From NCBI RefSeq assembly GCF_002440635.1, contig NZ_DJUW01000004.1, positions 48,816 to 112,815 of the forward strand: 64,000 nt of DNA, given 5' to 3'. Each line of letters starts with the position of its first letter. The first letter of the stretch is position 1. The notes under the pieces are model-generated. The model did no database searches. It was not told the DNA's origin and was given only the letters and a program-made list of their open reading frames with translations. The stretch is from Novosphingobium sp. UBA6272. Lineage in GTDB: Bacteria; Pseudomonadota; Alphaproteobacteria; Sphingomonadales; Sphingomonadaceae. A program made the position numbers and the translations under genes. Below are positions 16,144 through 24,950 of this stretch, in pieces.

Positions 16144-18062
16144 TTCAGCGGCATCAGTTGCTGGATGATGTGTTCGGCCGCCTCGTCGGCGGTCATCTCG
16201 ACCGTGTTGACCCGGATGTCGGGATTTTCCGGCGGCTCATAGGGGCTGTCGATCCCGGTGAAGTTCTTGAGCGCGCCCGAGCGGGCCTTCTTGTAGAGCC
16301 CCTTCACGTCGCGCGCTTCGGCCACCGCCAGCGGGGTATCGACGAAGATCTCGACAAACTCGCCCTCGGGCAGCATCGCGCGAACCATATCGCGTTCGGC
16401 CCGGAACGGCGAGATGAAGGCGGTCAACACAATCAGTCCGGCATCGGCCATCAGCTTGGCCACCTCACCAACCCGGCGGATATTCTCGATCCGATCGGCC
16501 TCGGTAAAGCCCAGGTCCTTGTTGAGCCCGTGACGGACATTGTCGCCATCGAGCAGGAAGGTGTGGCGGTTCATCAGATTGAGCCGCTTTTCGACCGCGT
16601 TGGCGATCGTGCTCTTGCCCGAACCCGATAGGCCGGTGAACCACAGCACCCGGGGCTGCTGGTTCTTCAGCGCGGCATGGGCCTCACGCGTGATGTCGAT
16701 CGCCTGCCAGTGGACGTTCTGCGCCCGGCGCAGGCTGAAGTGCAGCATGCCTGCCGCGACCGTGGCATTGGTCAGCTTGTCGATCAGGATGAACCCGCCC
16801 AGCGCCCGGCTGTCGGCATAGTGTTCGAACACGATCGGCTTGTCGGTAACGATCTCCGCCACCCCGATCGCATTGAGATCAAGCGTCTTGGCCGCGATGT
16901 GCTCCATCGTATTGACGTTGACCGCGTACTTGGGCTGGTGAACCGTGACCGAAACCATCTGGCTGCCCAGCTTGAGCCAATAGGCCCGCCCGACCAGCAG
17001 CGGATCATCGGCGAGCCAGACCAGCGTCGTTTCGAACTGGTCAGCCGCTTCGGGCGGGGTGTCCGCAGCTGCGATGACATTGCCGCGCGAGCAGTCGATT
17101 TCGTCCGCCAGGCACAATGTGACCGATTGTCCGGCCACAGCTTCGTCCAGATCGCCATCGAGCGTCACGATCCGGCTGACCGTGCTGGTCTTGCCCGATG
17201 GCAGAACCCGGACCGCATCCCCCGCCCGAACCGAGCCACTGGCGATCAGGCCTGAGAAGCCCCGGAAATCGAGATTGGGCCGGTTGACCCACTGCACCGG
17301 CAGCCGGAATGGCTTTTCCGCATCGCGCGCCGAATTGACCTCAACGGTTTCGAGATGTTCGATCAGGCTTGGCCCGGAGTACCAGGGCGTGCTGGGGGAC
17401 GGGGCTATGATGTTGTCACCCTTGAACCCCGAGATCGGCATCGCGGTAAAGCCCTCGATCCCGATGGTCTTGGCGAAGGCGGCGTAATCGGCAACGATTG
17501 CATCGTAGGCAGCCTGATCATAGCCGATCAGGTCCATCTTGTTCACCGCCAGCACCAGGTTGCGGATCCCGATCAGGTGGCAGAGATAGGAATGGCGCCG
17601 GGTCTGGACCAGCACGCCCTTGCGCGCGTCGACCAGGATCACCGCGAGGTCGGCGGTGCTCGCCCCGGTCACCATGTTGCGGGTATATTGCTCATGCCCC
17701 GGGCAATCTGCGACGATGAACTTGCGCTTTTCGGTGTTGAAGAAGCGGTAGGCGACATCGATCGTGATGCCCTGTTCGCGCTCTGCCGCCAGACCATCGA
17801 CCAGCAGCGCAAAGTCGATTTCCTGCCCCTGGGTGCCGACCTTCTTCGAATCCGATTGCAGCGCGTCGAGCTGATCCTCGAAGATCATCTTGCTGTCATA
17901 GAGCAGCCGCCCGATCAGGGTGCTCTTGCCATCGTCCACCGACCCGCAGGTGATGAAGCGCAGCATATCCTTCTGCTGGTGCAGTTCGAGATAGGCGTCG
18001 ATATCCTCGGCGATCAGCGCGTCGGTAACGTAGTTGGCCTGAGGGGCGTCCGGGGTGTCCAT
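16140..18062 (-). CDS. cysNC: Bifunctional sulfate adenylyltransferase GTPase subunit / adenylylsulfate kinase
   Basis: The protein makes APS (with CysD) and phosphorylates it to PAPS. The N-terminal ~440 residues are an EF-Tu-like GTPase: TCGSVDDGKSTLIGRLLYD (P-loop), ADCPGHEQYTRNMVTGAS (G3) and NKMDL (G4). The C-terminal ~190 residues are APS kinase: LWFTGLSGSGKSTIANAVE, DGDNVRHGLNKDLGF and FISPFRAERDMVR. At 640 residues it has the full fused length. The ATG at 18062 shares one base with the cysD stop (TGATG); a TTG three bases upstream is less likely. No frameshift or missing motif was seen. Confidence 0.96.
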   Translation of the reverse strand: MDTPDAPQANYVTDALIAEDIDAYLELHQQKDMLRFITCGSVDDGKSTLIGRLLYDSKMIFEDQLDALQSDSKKVGTQGQEIDFALLVDGLAAEREQGITIDVAYRFFNTEKRKFIVADCPGHEQYTRNMVTGASTADLAVILVDARKGVLVQTRRHSYLCHLIGIRNLVLAVNKMDLIGYDQAAYDAIVADYAAFAKTIGIEGFTAMPISGFKGDNIIAPSPSTPWYSGPSLIEHLETVEVNSARDAEKPFRLPVQWVNRPNLDFRGFSGLIASGSVRAGDAVRVLPSGKTSTVSRIVTLDGDLDEAVAGQSVTLCLADEIDCSRGNVIAAADTPPEAADQFETTLVWLADDPLLVGRAYWLKLGSQMVSVTVHQPKYAVNVNTMEHIAAKTLDLNAIGVAEIVTDKPIVFEHYADSRALGGFILIDKLTNATVAAGMLHFSLRRAQNVHWQAIDITREAHAALKNQQPRVLWFTGLSGSGKSTIANAVEKRLNLMNRHTFLLDGDNVRHGLNKDLGFTEADRIENIRRVGEVAKLMADAGLIVLTAFISPFRAERDMVRAMLPEGEFVEIFVDTPLAVAEARDVKGLYKKARSGALKNFTGIDSPYEPPENPDIRVNTVEMTADEAAEHIIQQLMPLK

Positions 18063-18967
18063 CAAAAGTACCCCTGCTGCTTCTTGATTTCCATGCCCGC
18101 GCCGCCGGCGTCCTTGTCGATCGCGCGGCCCTGGCGTTCGCTGGTCGTGGTCAGCAGGGTTTCCTGGATCACGTCCGAAAGCGTCGCGGCCTCGCTCTCA
18201 ACCGCGCCAGTCAAGGGATAGCAGCCGAGCGTGCGGAACCGGATCGAGCGTTCGACCGGCACCTCGCCCTCCCGCAGCGGGAAGCGATCGTCATCGACCA
18301 TCAGCAACAACCCGTCGCGTTCCACCGTTGGGCGCTTGTCCGCGAAATAGAGCGGCACAATCGGAATGTCGTTGAGCTGGATATATTGCCAGACGTCGAG
18401 CTCGGTCCAGTTGGAGATCGGGAAGACGCGGATGCTTTCGCCCTTGTGCTTGCGGGCGTTGTAGAGGTTCCACAGCTCGGGGCGCTGATTCTTGGGATCC
18501 CAGCCGTGGCTGGCAGTGCGGAAGCTGAAAATCCGTTCCTTGGCCCGGCTTTTTTCCTCATCGCGCCGCGCCCCGCCGAAGGCCGCGTCGAAGCCGTACT
18601 TGTCGAGCGCCTGCTTGAGCCCCTCGGTCTTCCACATGTCGGTGTGGAGCGCGCCGTGATCGAACGGGTTGATCCCGCGCGCCGCCGCTTCGGGGTTCTG
18701 GTATACCAGCAGGTCCATGCCGCTTTCCCGCGCCATCCGGTCGCGCAGTTCGTACATCGCCTGGAATTTCCAGGTGGTATCGACATGCAGCAGCGGAAAC
18801 GGCGGCGGCGAGGGATAGAATGCCTTGCGCGCCAGGTGCAGCATCACCGCGCTGTCCTTGCCGACCGAATAGAGCATTACCGGCCGTTCGGCCTCGGCCA
18901 CCACCTCACGCATGATGTGGATCGCTTCGGCTTCAAGGCGCTGGAGATGGGTCAGGCTGGCAGTCAT
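18062..18967 (-). CDS. cysD: Sulfate adenylyltransferase small subunit
   Basis: This ATP-sulfurylase catalytic subunit of the PAPS-reductase fold joins sulfate to ATP with energy from the CysN GTPase. The 301-residue protein has the PP-loop VMLYSVGKDSAVMLHLARKA, LLHVDTTWKFQAMYELRD, FGGARRDEEKSRAKER and the closing LGCYPLTGAVESEA and SERQGRAIDKDAGGAGMEIKK. I chose the ATG at 18967, which has AGAGAAG upstream; an in-frame start at 19012 would add 15 residues. It is the first gene of the operon. Confidence 0.96.
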   Translation of the reverse strand: MTASLTHLQRLEAEAIHIMREVVAEAERPVMLYSVGKDSAVMLHLARKAFYPSPPPFPLLHVDTTWKFQAMYELRDRMARESGMDLLVYQNPEAAARGINPFDHGALHTDMWKTEGLKQALDKYGFDAAFGGARRDEEKSRAKERIFSFRTASHGWDPKNQRPELWNLYNARKHKGESIRVFPISNWTELDVWQYIQLNDIPIVPLYFADKRPTVERDGLLLMVDDDRFPLREGEVPVERSIRFRTLGCYPLTGAVESEAATLSDVIQETLLTTTSERQGRAIDKDAGGAGMEIKKQQGYF

Positions 18968-19038
18968 CGCGGCTTCTCTAGCCGGGCGGGCCGCCAATTG
19001 CGAGACTAGCAAATCCTTGCCTGCCTCAAGCTGGGCTG

Positions 19039-19491
19039 TCAGCCGGGCTGCTTGCGCTGCAGGCCCGAACGCTTGCAGCTGGCCACCAGCTCGCCGCGCT
19101 GGTTCCAGGCTTCGTGACGGAAGGTGACTATCCCGGCATCGGGGCGCGACTTCGATTCCCTTAGTTCCAGCACTTCGGTGACGATGTTCAGCGTATCGCC
19201 GATAAACACCGGCTTGGGGAAGCGCACTTCATCCCAGCCGAGATTGGCGACCGCCGTGCCCAGCGTGGTATCACCCACACTGACCCCTACCATCAGGCTG
19301 AGCGTGAAGCATGAATTGACCAGCACCTGGCCATATTCGCTGCCCTTCATATATTCGGCATCGAGGTGGAGCTGGGCCGGATTGTGGCTCAGCGTCGTGA
19401 ACAGCAGGTTGTCGGTCTCGGTCACGGTGCGGCGGATCGCGTGCTCGAAGCGCTGTCCCACCGAAAGTTCGTCAAACCACAAGCCTGCCAT
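19039..19491 (-). CDS. MaoC-family hot-dog dehydratase
   Basis: The 150-residue protein has a single MaoC-like hot-dog domain: ETDNLLFTTLSHNPAQLHLD carries the Asn/His pair of the hydratase motif, followed by YMKGSEYGQVLVNSCFTLSL and PVFIGDTLNIVTEVLE. Proteins of this layout hydrate enoyl-CoAs, and some act as mesaconyl-CoA hydratases; the substrate here is unknown. The ATG at 19491 has a strong AGGAGAG site; longer in-frame readings run into the transporter promoter. It is a single gene, divergent from the sugar transporter. Confidence 0.88.
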   Translation of the reverse strand: MAGLWFDELSVGQRFEHAIRRTVTETDNLLFTTLSHNPAQLHLDAEYMKGSEYGQVLVNSCFTLSLMVGVSVGDTTLGTAVANLGWDEVRFPKPVFIGDTLNIVTEVLELRESKSRPDAGIVTFRHEAWNQRGELVASCKRSGLQRKQPG

Positions 19492-19574
19492 CGTCACTCT
19501 CCTGTCAGGCCCGATCCTAACAGCGCCGAACGCTGCTTGCCAGCGAGAGGCGCTTAAGAGGTGACAGGCTATCA

Positions 19575-19588
19575 TGTGAACGTTATCA
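19575..19588. promoter_or_regulatory. LacI-family operator-like palindrome
   Basis: TGTGAACGTTATCA matches the perfect LacI/GalR-type palindrome TGATAACGTTATCA at 12 of 14 positions, centred on ACGT. It lies about 90 bases before the start of the sugar transporter. No lacI-type gene is in the window, so a regulator elsewhere is implied. Confidence 0.5.
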
Positions 19589-19594
19589 TAGCTG

Positions 19595-19614
19595 GGCATA
19601 CTCATACGTATGCC
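19595..19614. promoter_or_regulatory. Second palindrome upstream of the sugar transporter
   Basis: GGCATAC-N6-GTATGCC is a perfect 7-base dyad lying 6 bases after the LacI-like site and 62 bases before the transporter ATG. It could be a second operator or a promoter-overlapping dyad. The protein that binds it is unknown. Confidence 0.45.
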
Positions 19615-19675
19615 TCTGGACATTACGACGAGCGGCGGCATGACTGCCGGCACACAAATCAAGGGGAGAGGGTCA

Positions 19676-20995
19676 ATGGCTGCACCAATACCGGCGTCGG
19701 CAGGCGCAAGCAGCGGCGGAAGCGCGGGAGGCAAGACCGGGATCGTCCTGGCGCTGGCCTTCGCAGTGTTCTTCCTGCTGGGCGGGGTGACCAACATCAA
19801 CGACCTCCTGGTCGGCAAGTTCAAGCCGATGTTCCACCTGACTCACGCCCAGGCCAATCTGGTGCAGATGGCCTTCTTCATTGCCTATGCGCTGTGCTCG
19901 ATCCCGGCCGGAATCGTGATGAGCAAGCTGGGCTATATCCGCACATTCGTGCTGGGCTTCGTGATGGTGGCGGCTGCGGCGTTCCTGTTCATCCCGGCCT
20001 CGGCCTCGGCCTCATACCCTGGCTTCCTCGCCGCCTTGTTCTTCATCGGCGCGGGGATTACCGTGCTGCAGGTGGCGATGAACCCGATCATTACCACGCT
20101 GGGGCCGGCCGAAACCTCGCACAGCCGCCTGACCTTCGCCCAGGCCTTCAATTCGATCGGGGTGTTCCTGATGGTCTATGGCGGGGCAACGTTCCTGCTT
20201 GGCGATTCGACTCCGATCGATGCCGAAACTGCGACCGAAGCCCAGATCCAGGCTTATCGCGTGGCCGAAGGTGCTTCGATCGGCCAGGCCTATACCTGGC
20301 TCGGCATCATCATGCTGGCGATCGCCGCGCTGTTCTGGACCTTCCGTTCGGCAATCGATCACGCCAAGGCCGACGACGCGAAGGTGGAAGGCACACTGGG
20401 CCTGTTCCTCCACAACCGCCGGGTCCAGCTCGGCGCGCTGTGCATCTTCATGTACGTCGGTGCCGAGGTGGCGATCGGATCCAACCTGATCGCCTATCTG
20501 GGCGATGCCAGCGTCATGGGCCTGGGCCTTGAGGCCGCGGGCAAGCTGGTCGCGATGTACTGGCTCGGCGCGCTGGTGGGGCGTCTGCTTGGCGGGTTCA
20601 TCCTGCGTCTGGCCAAGCCGGGGCGCGTGCTGACTGCATTTGCCGCCGGAGCGATCGGGCTGATCCTGATCTCGGCAGTCTCAACCGGGCACGTCTCGGG
20701 CTATGCGCTGATCGTGGTCGGCTTCTGCAATTCGCTGATGTTCCCGACGATCTTCAGCCTCGGGACCGAGGGACTGGGCGAACAGACCCCGCAAGGCTCG
20801 GGCATTCTCTGCACCGCCATTGTCGGCGGGGCCTTTGTGCCTTGGATTTTCGGAACCGTTGCCGACGTTACCGGCAATATCCGGATGGGGCTGATCGTGC
20901 CGGTGATCTGCTATGCGATCATCGCCATGTTCGGGCTGTGGGCGGTTCGCAACCCCAGCACCGGCAAAGGCAGTGAAGGCCCGGTCTACGATTGA
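19676..20995 (+). CDS. FucP/GluP-like sugar:proton MFS transporter
   Basis: The 439-residue inner-membrane protein has about twelve hydrophobic segments. The start of segment 1 (FFLLGGVTNINDLLVGKFK) followed by AQANLVQMAFFIAYALCSIP is typical of the fucose/glucose/galactose permease family, as are MNPIITTLGP, FNSIGVFLMVYGGATFL and NSLMFPTIFSLGTEGLG near the C-terminal half. It should import a hexose or deoxyhexose with protons. The ATG at 19676 is preceded by AGGGGAGAGG; a start at 19610 lies inside the GGCATAC palindrome and is rejected. Two operator-like dyads upstream suggest sugar-responsive repression. Confidence 0.9.
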   Translation: MAAPIPASAGASSGGSAGGKTGIVLALAFAVFFLLGGVTNINDLLVGKFKPMFHLTHAQANLVQMAFFIAYALCSIPAGIVMSKLGYIRTFVLGFVMVAAAAFLFIPASASASYPGFLAALFFIGAGITVLQVAMNPIITTLGPAETSHSRLTFAQAFNSIGVFLMVYGGATFLLGDSTPIDAETATEAQIQAYRVAEGASIGQAYTWLGIIMLAIAALFWTFRSAIDHAKADDAKVEGTLGLFLHNRRVQLGALCIFMYVGAEVAIGSNLIAYLGDASVMGLGLEAAGKLVAMYWLGALVGRLLGGFILRLAKPGRVLTAFAAGAIGLILISAVSTGHVSGYALIVVGFCNSLMFPTIFSLGTEGLGEQTPQGSGILCTAIVGGAFVPWIFGTVADVTGNIRMGLIVPVICYAIIAMFGLWAVRNPSTGKGSEGPVYD

Positions 20996-21016
20996 CCGAT
21001 CGGCAGCTGGACGGGT

Positions 21017-21577
21017 TCAGGCCCGTCCGGTCTCGCCGGCCAGCAGCGCCGGATCAATCCCGGCGCTGCGCCAGCAGGCGTCCCAGCGATCTTCGGCCGG
21101 TGTGCCGAACAGCACCGCCTCGCTGCCGTCCAGCACCTGCCAGCCGTGGCGCTGCAACTCGCCCTCGATCTGCCCGCCGCTCCACCCGGCATAGCCGAGC
21201 GCGATCAGGAAGCGGCTTGGTCCGCGGCCTTCGGCAATAGCGCGAAGGACTTCGAGCGAGCCGGTCATCGCGCAGAGGCTGTCGGCCAGGATCGTCCCGC
21301 CCCCCTGCCAGTCCGGCGAATGAAGCACGAAGCCGCGCTGCCGTTCGACCGGGCCGCCATCGAGCACCGCGCAATCGGGCGCTTCGCCGGGATCGATATC
21401 CAGATCTTCCAGCAGCGCATGCAGGCCCAGACCTTCGCGGACCTTGCCGATCCCGATCCCCAGCGCGCCCTCAACATCGTGGACCATCATTGCGATCGCT
21501 GCACGGCGAAAGCGCGGATCGCCCATCCCCGGCATGGCGAGCAGGAACTTTCCGGCGAGTGATCCCGATTCGGTCAT
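21017..21577 (-). CDS. YqgE/AlgH family protein
   Basis: The 186-residue protein starts LAGKFLLAMPGMGDPRF and continues with AIAMMVHDVEGALGIGIGK, VLDGGPVERQRGFVLH and FLIALGYAGWSGGQIEGE, the full set of UPF0301/YqgE signatures. Its biochemical role is not established. I chose the ATG at 21577, ten residues inside a longer reading, because the family begins at about this point. It is divergent from the phosphatase-like gene, with 46 bases between starts. Confidence 0.92.
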   Translation of the reverse strand: MTESGSLAGKFLLAMPGMGDPRFRRAAIAMMVHDVEGALGIGIGKVREGLGLHALLEDLDIDPGEAPDCAVLDGGPVERQRGFVLHSPDWQGGGTILADSLCAMTGSLEVLRAIAEGRGPSRFLIALGYAGWSGGQIEGELQRHGWQVLDGSEAVLFGTPAEDRWDACWRSAGIDPALLAGETGRA

Positions 21578-21623
21578 GCCGTGCAGGATAGCCACGGTGC
21601 GTGCCACTTGCTATTCCCGCGCC

Positions 21624-22082
21624 ATGTCCGATCCCGAAGACATCCGCGGCTGGCAAAGGCTGGACGCAACGACGACGACCTCGGGCCGGTTGGAACAAGG
21701 CGATCCCGCGCGACTGGCCGCGCTCGGCGTGGGTCACGTGATCAACCTGGCGCTGGACGATCACCCTGAAGCCCTGCCCGATGAAGAGCGGCGCCTGTCC
21801 GCCGAAGGCATCGGCTACACTCACATTCCGGTGCCATTCGATGCCCCGGGCGAGGATCACCTCGCCGCCTTCGAAGCAGCCCTCGCTTCAGCCGACGGCC
21901 CGGTCCACGTCCACTGCATCATGAACTGGCGGGTTTCGGCGTTTTTCTATCGCCTCAATCGCGCTGCCGGGATGGACGATGCGGCAGCGACCGCGCTGAT
22001 GGCCAGGCAATGGGACCCGCGCACCAGCGAGGATCCGCGCGCTGCAGTCTGGGCAGACTTCCTCAATCAGGCCGATCGTTAG
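21624..22082 (+). CDS. Dual-specificity-phosphatase-like protein with an altered active-site loop
   Basis: A 152-residue protein of the small DSP/PTP-like group. It has SGRLEQGDPARLAALGVGHV, VINLALDDHPEALPDEE and YTHIPVPFDAPGEDHLAAFE, as in that family. The loop VHCIMNWRVSAFFYRLN places four residues between Cys and Arg, whereas active phosphatases have five (HCxxGxxR). From memory, a related group carries this HC-xxN-xRVSAF form. Phosphatase activity is therefore uncertain; binding of a phosphorylated ligand is possible. The ATG at 21624 begins at the usual point; longer readings overlap yqgE on the other strand. Confidence 0.7.
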   Translation: MSDPEDIRGWQRLDATTTTSGRLEQGDPARLAALGVGHVINLALDDHPEALPDEERRLSAEGIGYTHIPVPFDAPGEDHLAAFEAALASADGPVHVHCIMNWRVSAFFYRLNRAAGMDDAAATALMARQWDPRTSEDPRAAVWADFLNQADR

Positions 22083-22231
22083 CGTTCAAACCCGCCGGAA
22101 TGCGTGAAAGACTTGCCTTTCACCCGATTCGCCATTAGGGGCGCGCGCTTCAACCGACACGAATTCGATGATCGGCCTGGCCAACTAGGGCTGCCATGGC
22201 GGATCGGACGTGTCTCGACAAGGAGACCAAA

Positions 22232-22435
22232 ATGCCCAAGCTCAAGACCAAGAGCGGCGTCAAAAAGCGCTTCAAGCTCACCGCTACCGGCAAGATCAAG
22301 CACGGCGCGGTTGGCAAGCGGCACCGTTTGATCAGCCACAACGCCAAGTACATCCGCCAGCATCGCCGCACCGACACGATCTCTGACGCAGATGCGAAGA
22401 CGATCAAGAAGTGGGCGCCCTACGGGCTCGGCTGA
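22232..22435 (+). CDS. rpmI: 50S ribosomal protein L35
   Basis: The 67-residue basic protein begins PKLKTKSGVKKRFKLT and contains GKIKHGAVGKRHRL and HNAKYIRQHR, all characteristic of bacterial L35. The ATG at 22232 follows AAGGAGACC, a strong ribosome site, and is preferred to an in-frame start 36 bases upstream. It is followed 18 bases later by rplT. infC, which precedes this pair in many bacteria, is not here. The ~150 bases before it should hold the promoter, and a TTGCCT near 22113 is a weak candidate. Confidence 0.97.
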   Translation: MPKLKTKSGVKKRFKLTATGKIKHGAVGKRHRLISHNAKYIRQHRRTDTISDADAKTIKKWAPYGLG

Positions 22436-22453
22436 AACTAGGAGTACGGATAG

Positions 22454-22813
22454 ATGGCACGTGTCAAAAGGGGTGTAACCACCCGCGCCAAGCATAAGCG
22501 GCTTCTCGAACAGGCCGCCGGTTACCGGGGTCGCCGCAAGAACACCATTCGCGTCGCGCGTCAGGCGGTCGAAAAGGCCGGCCAGTACGCTTATCGCGAC
22601 CGCAAGGTTAAGAAGCGGACTTTCCGCGCCCTGTGGATCCAGCGCATCAACGCTGCGGTCCGCGCCGAAGGCCTGACCTATTCGCAGTTCATCCACGGCA
22701 CCAAGCTGGCGGGCCTTGAGCTTGACCGCAAGGCCATGGCCGATCTGGCGATGAACGAAGGCGGGATCTTTTCGGCGGTGATCGCCCAGGCCAAGGCAGC
22801 TCTGCCGGCCTGA
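22454..22813 (+). CDS. rplT: 50S ribosomal protein L20
   Basis: The 119-residue protein matches L20 throughout: MARVKRGVTTRAKHKRLLEQ, AAGYRGRRKNTIRVARQAV, YAYRDRKVKKRTFRALWIQR and YSQFIHGTKLAGLELDRK. L20 binds 23S rRNA early in 50S assembly. It shares a transcript with rpmI and is followed by a strong intrinsic terminator, so it is cut off from pheS-pheT, its usual downstream neighbours. Confidence 0.97.
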   Translation: MARVKRGVTTRAKHKRLLEQAAGYRGRRKNTIRVARQAVEKAGQYAYRDRKVKKRTFRALWIQRINAAVRAEGLTYSQFIHGTKLAGLELDRKAMADLAMNEGGIFSAVIAQAKAALPA

Positions 22814-22834
22814 GCCAATCCCTGACGGGACCAG

Positions 22835-22872
22835 AAAAGCGCGGAAGCAGCCTCGGCCGCTTTCGCGCTTTT
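22835..22872 (+). terminator. Intrinsic terminator after rplT
   Basis: AAAAGCGCGGAAGC (22835-22848) pairs with GCTTTCGCGCTTTT (22859-22872) with a single mismatch and a ten-base loop. The flanking A and T runs make it look usable from both strands. It ends the rpmI-rplT unit. Confidence 0.85.
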
Positions 22873-22995
22873 CCTGTTTTGCCCCCCAATTGGGTATTGT
22901 CCCCAGCGGCACTTTGATAGAACCTAGCGCTGCCGACCGGAGGGACCTGCCATCCGGGCGGATGGTGCGCGCGTGAACATTTCAAAGACCGACCC

Positions 22996-23886
22996 ATGTT
23001 GAAGCAGGGCCTGACCGATGCCGTCAGCACGCGCTTCTTCATGCCTTCGGCAGCGCTGAAGCCCTATATCTCGACCTATTACCTGAGCGAGTTCGCGATC
23101 CGGCCGGGTGAACCGGTGTCGGACTGGCTGCATCCCGAATGGGGCAACATCCGCCTGGCCGAAGCGCCGGCCTGGCGTTTTGCCGTCGGCGGCAGGGACT
23201 ATGACAGTCTGGGCCTGGCGATCGGGACCGGGCCGACCAGCCAGGCCACTCATTTCGTGATCGAAGCACCGACCAGGGTCTGGGGCATCGGCATCCTGCC
23301 GCAGGGCTGGCTGCGCCTGGTCGATACACCGGCCCAGCGACTGGCAGACATGACCGTCGATTGCGCTTCGCAATCCCCGTTCGGGGACTTTTCCGGCCTG
23401 CACGCAATCCTGTTCAACGGCCGGAACGATCCCCATGCCGAGGCTGCGCGGATCGACGCCTACTTGCTGGCCCTGCTGGACCGCCGCCCGGCACACGAGG
23501 ACGAGGAGCGGATTCGCCTTGCGCATGCAGCCCTGGTCGATGACGATATCGCTTCGGTCAGCGATCTGGCCGAACGAATCGGCATCTCCTCCCGCTCGCT
23601 TGAACGACTCAGCCTGCGGGCCTTCGGGTTCTCGCCCAAGCTGCTGCTGCGCCGCCAGCGGTTCCTGCGCAGCCTCGCTCAGTTCATGCTCGATCCCTCA
23701 CTGACCTGGATCAGGACGCTCGATTACCAATATGTCGATCAGGCCCATTTCGTGCGTGACTTCAAACGGTTCATGACGATGAGCCCGAGCACCTATGCCG
23801 CGCTTGATCACCCGGTGCTGCGATCGGCGGCGCGGGCGCGGGCCGTCGCGGCCGGAGCCGCCGTCCAGGCCCTGCACCAACCCTGA
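22996..23886 (+). CDS. AraC-type regulator, first of three tandem paralogues
   Basis: The 296-residue protein has a ~190-residue N-terminal sensor region (LHPEWGNIRLAEAP, then VWGIGILPQGWLRLVDTPA) and a C-terminal AraC-type double helix-turn-helix: VSDLAERIGISSRSLERLS, FGFSPKLLLRRQRFLRSLAQ and a second helix unit around YVDQAHFVRDFKRFMTMSP. The two genes downstream share the same architecture and key motifs, so all three derive from duplication. It follows the rplT terminator, so it has its own promoter. The effector is unknown. Confidence 0.88.
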   Translation: MLKQGLTDAVSTRFFMPSAALKPYISTYYLSEFAIRPGEPVSDWLHPEWGNIRLAEAPAWRFAVGGRDYDSLGLAIGTGPTSQATHFVIEAPTRVWGIGILPQGWLRLVDTPAQRLADMTVDCASQSPFGDFSGLHAILFNGRNDPHAEAARIDAYLLALLDRRPAHEDEERIRLAHAALVDDDIASVSDLAERIGISSRSLERLSLRAFGFSPKLLLRRQRFLRSLAQFMLDPSLTWIRTLDYQYVDQAHFVRDFKRFMTMSPSTYAALDHPVLRSAARARAVAAGAAVQALHQP

Positions 23887-23950
23887 TCCCAACTTGTAAA
23901 TTGTGCGGTGCTGGGGCAGTTTCACCGCAACAAAAACAGGGGGAACGCCG

Positions 23951-24838
23951 GTGTCGTCAGACCTGACCGTCGACGTGCATTTTTTCCTCGCGCCAGCAGA
24001 CCTGCGCCAATACCTGACCGCGTTCTGCCTGATCAATTTCTCCGCACCGGACGGGGCAATGATTCCCGATGCGCTGCTGCCGGAATGGGGCAACCTGCGC
24101 TTCTTCAACGGGGTCGCTCCCGAGGCCTGGATCGAAGGCGGCGACCGCTTGTCCGGTGCGCATTTCGTGGCCACCGGCCCAAGCTCCTGCTGCGTCAACT
24201 TCTGCCAGGGTACCACCCGTCTGTGGGGAGCGGGACTGCTTCCGCTTGGCTGGGCGCAGTTCGTCAGGGCCCCGGCCGGCGACCTTGCCAACCGCCTGGT
24301 GGACGGCACCCGCCATCCGGCCTTTGCCCATTTCACCCCGCTGCTGACCGACCTGCACCGCACCCCGCACAATATCGAAGCAGAGCTTGACCGCTTTATT
24401 GAATTCTTCCGCGTGCTCAATCGCCGCGCGCACCGCGAACAGCAGCGAATCGAGGCGATCCATGCCGCGATGCTCGATCCCGCCGTATCCAAGGTCGCCG
24501 AACTGTGCGAACGGACCGGTCTGGGCCAGCGCACGATCGAGCGGACCACCCATGCCGCCTTCGGCTTTTCCCCCAAAGTGCTGCTGCGCCGCCAGCGGCT
24601 GATGCGCAGTCTGGCCCGCTTCATCCTCGATCCCAACCGCAAATGGACCGGCGCGATCGACGACCTCTATTCCGATCAACCGCAATTCATCCGCGATTTT
24701 CATGACTTCATAGGAATGAGCCCGCGCGAATATGCCACAATGCCGCACCCGATGGTGATCCCCTTCATCAAGGCCCGGGCCAAGACGTTTGGCGATGCCC
24801 TGCAAACAATGCACGTTGTCGCCGACGAGAGCGAATAG
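23951..24838 (+). CDS. AraC-type regulator, second tandem paralogue
   Basis: The 295-residue protein repeats the architecture of its neighbours: LLPEWGNLRFF and LWGAGLLPLGWAQFVRAPA in the N-terminal region, then VAELCERTGLGQRTIERTT, FGFSPKVLLRRQRLMRSLAR and FIRDFHDFIGMSPREYA. I chose the GTG at 23951 because AGGGGGA lies just upstream and the third paralogue also begins with GTGTCGTC (Val-Ser-Ser). A GTG at 23903 is the alternative. It has 64 bases to the first paralogue and is on the same strand. Confidence 0.87.
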   Translation: MSSDLTVDVHFFLAPADLRQYLTAFCLINFSAPDGAMIPDALLPEWGNLRFFNGVAPEAWIEGGDRLSGAHFVATGPSSCCVNFCQGTTRLWGAGLLPLGWAQFVRAPAGDLANRLVDGTRHPAFAHFTPLLTDLHRTPHNIEAELDRFIEFFRVLNRRAHREQQRIEAIHAAMLDPAVSKVAELCERTGLGQRTIERTTHAAFGFSPKVLLRRQRLMRSLARFILDPNRKWTGAIDDLYSDQPQFIRDFHDFIGMSPREYATMPHPMVIPFIKARAKTFGDALQTMHVVADESE

Positions 24839-24950
24839 CCCCGCGCCAAACCGTGTGGAATCAATCCAAGCTACGGCTGCCTACTTGCCTGTCCCAACAG
24901 CGCGGGTCATAAGGGGCTCGCAACCAAGAACCATAAAGGTCGTTGAAACC

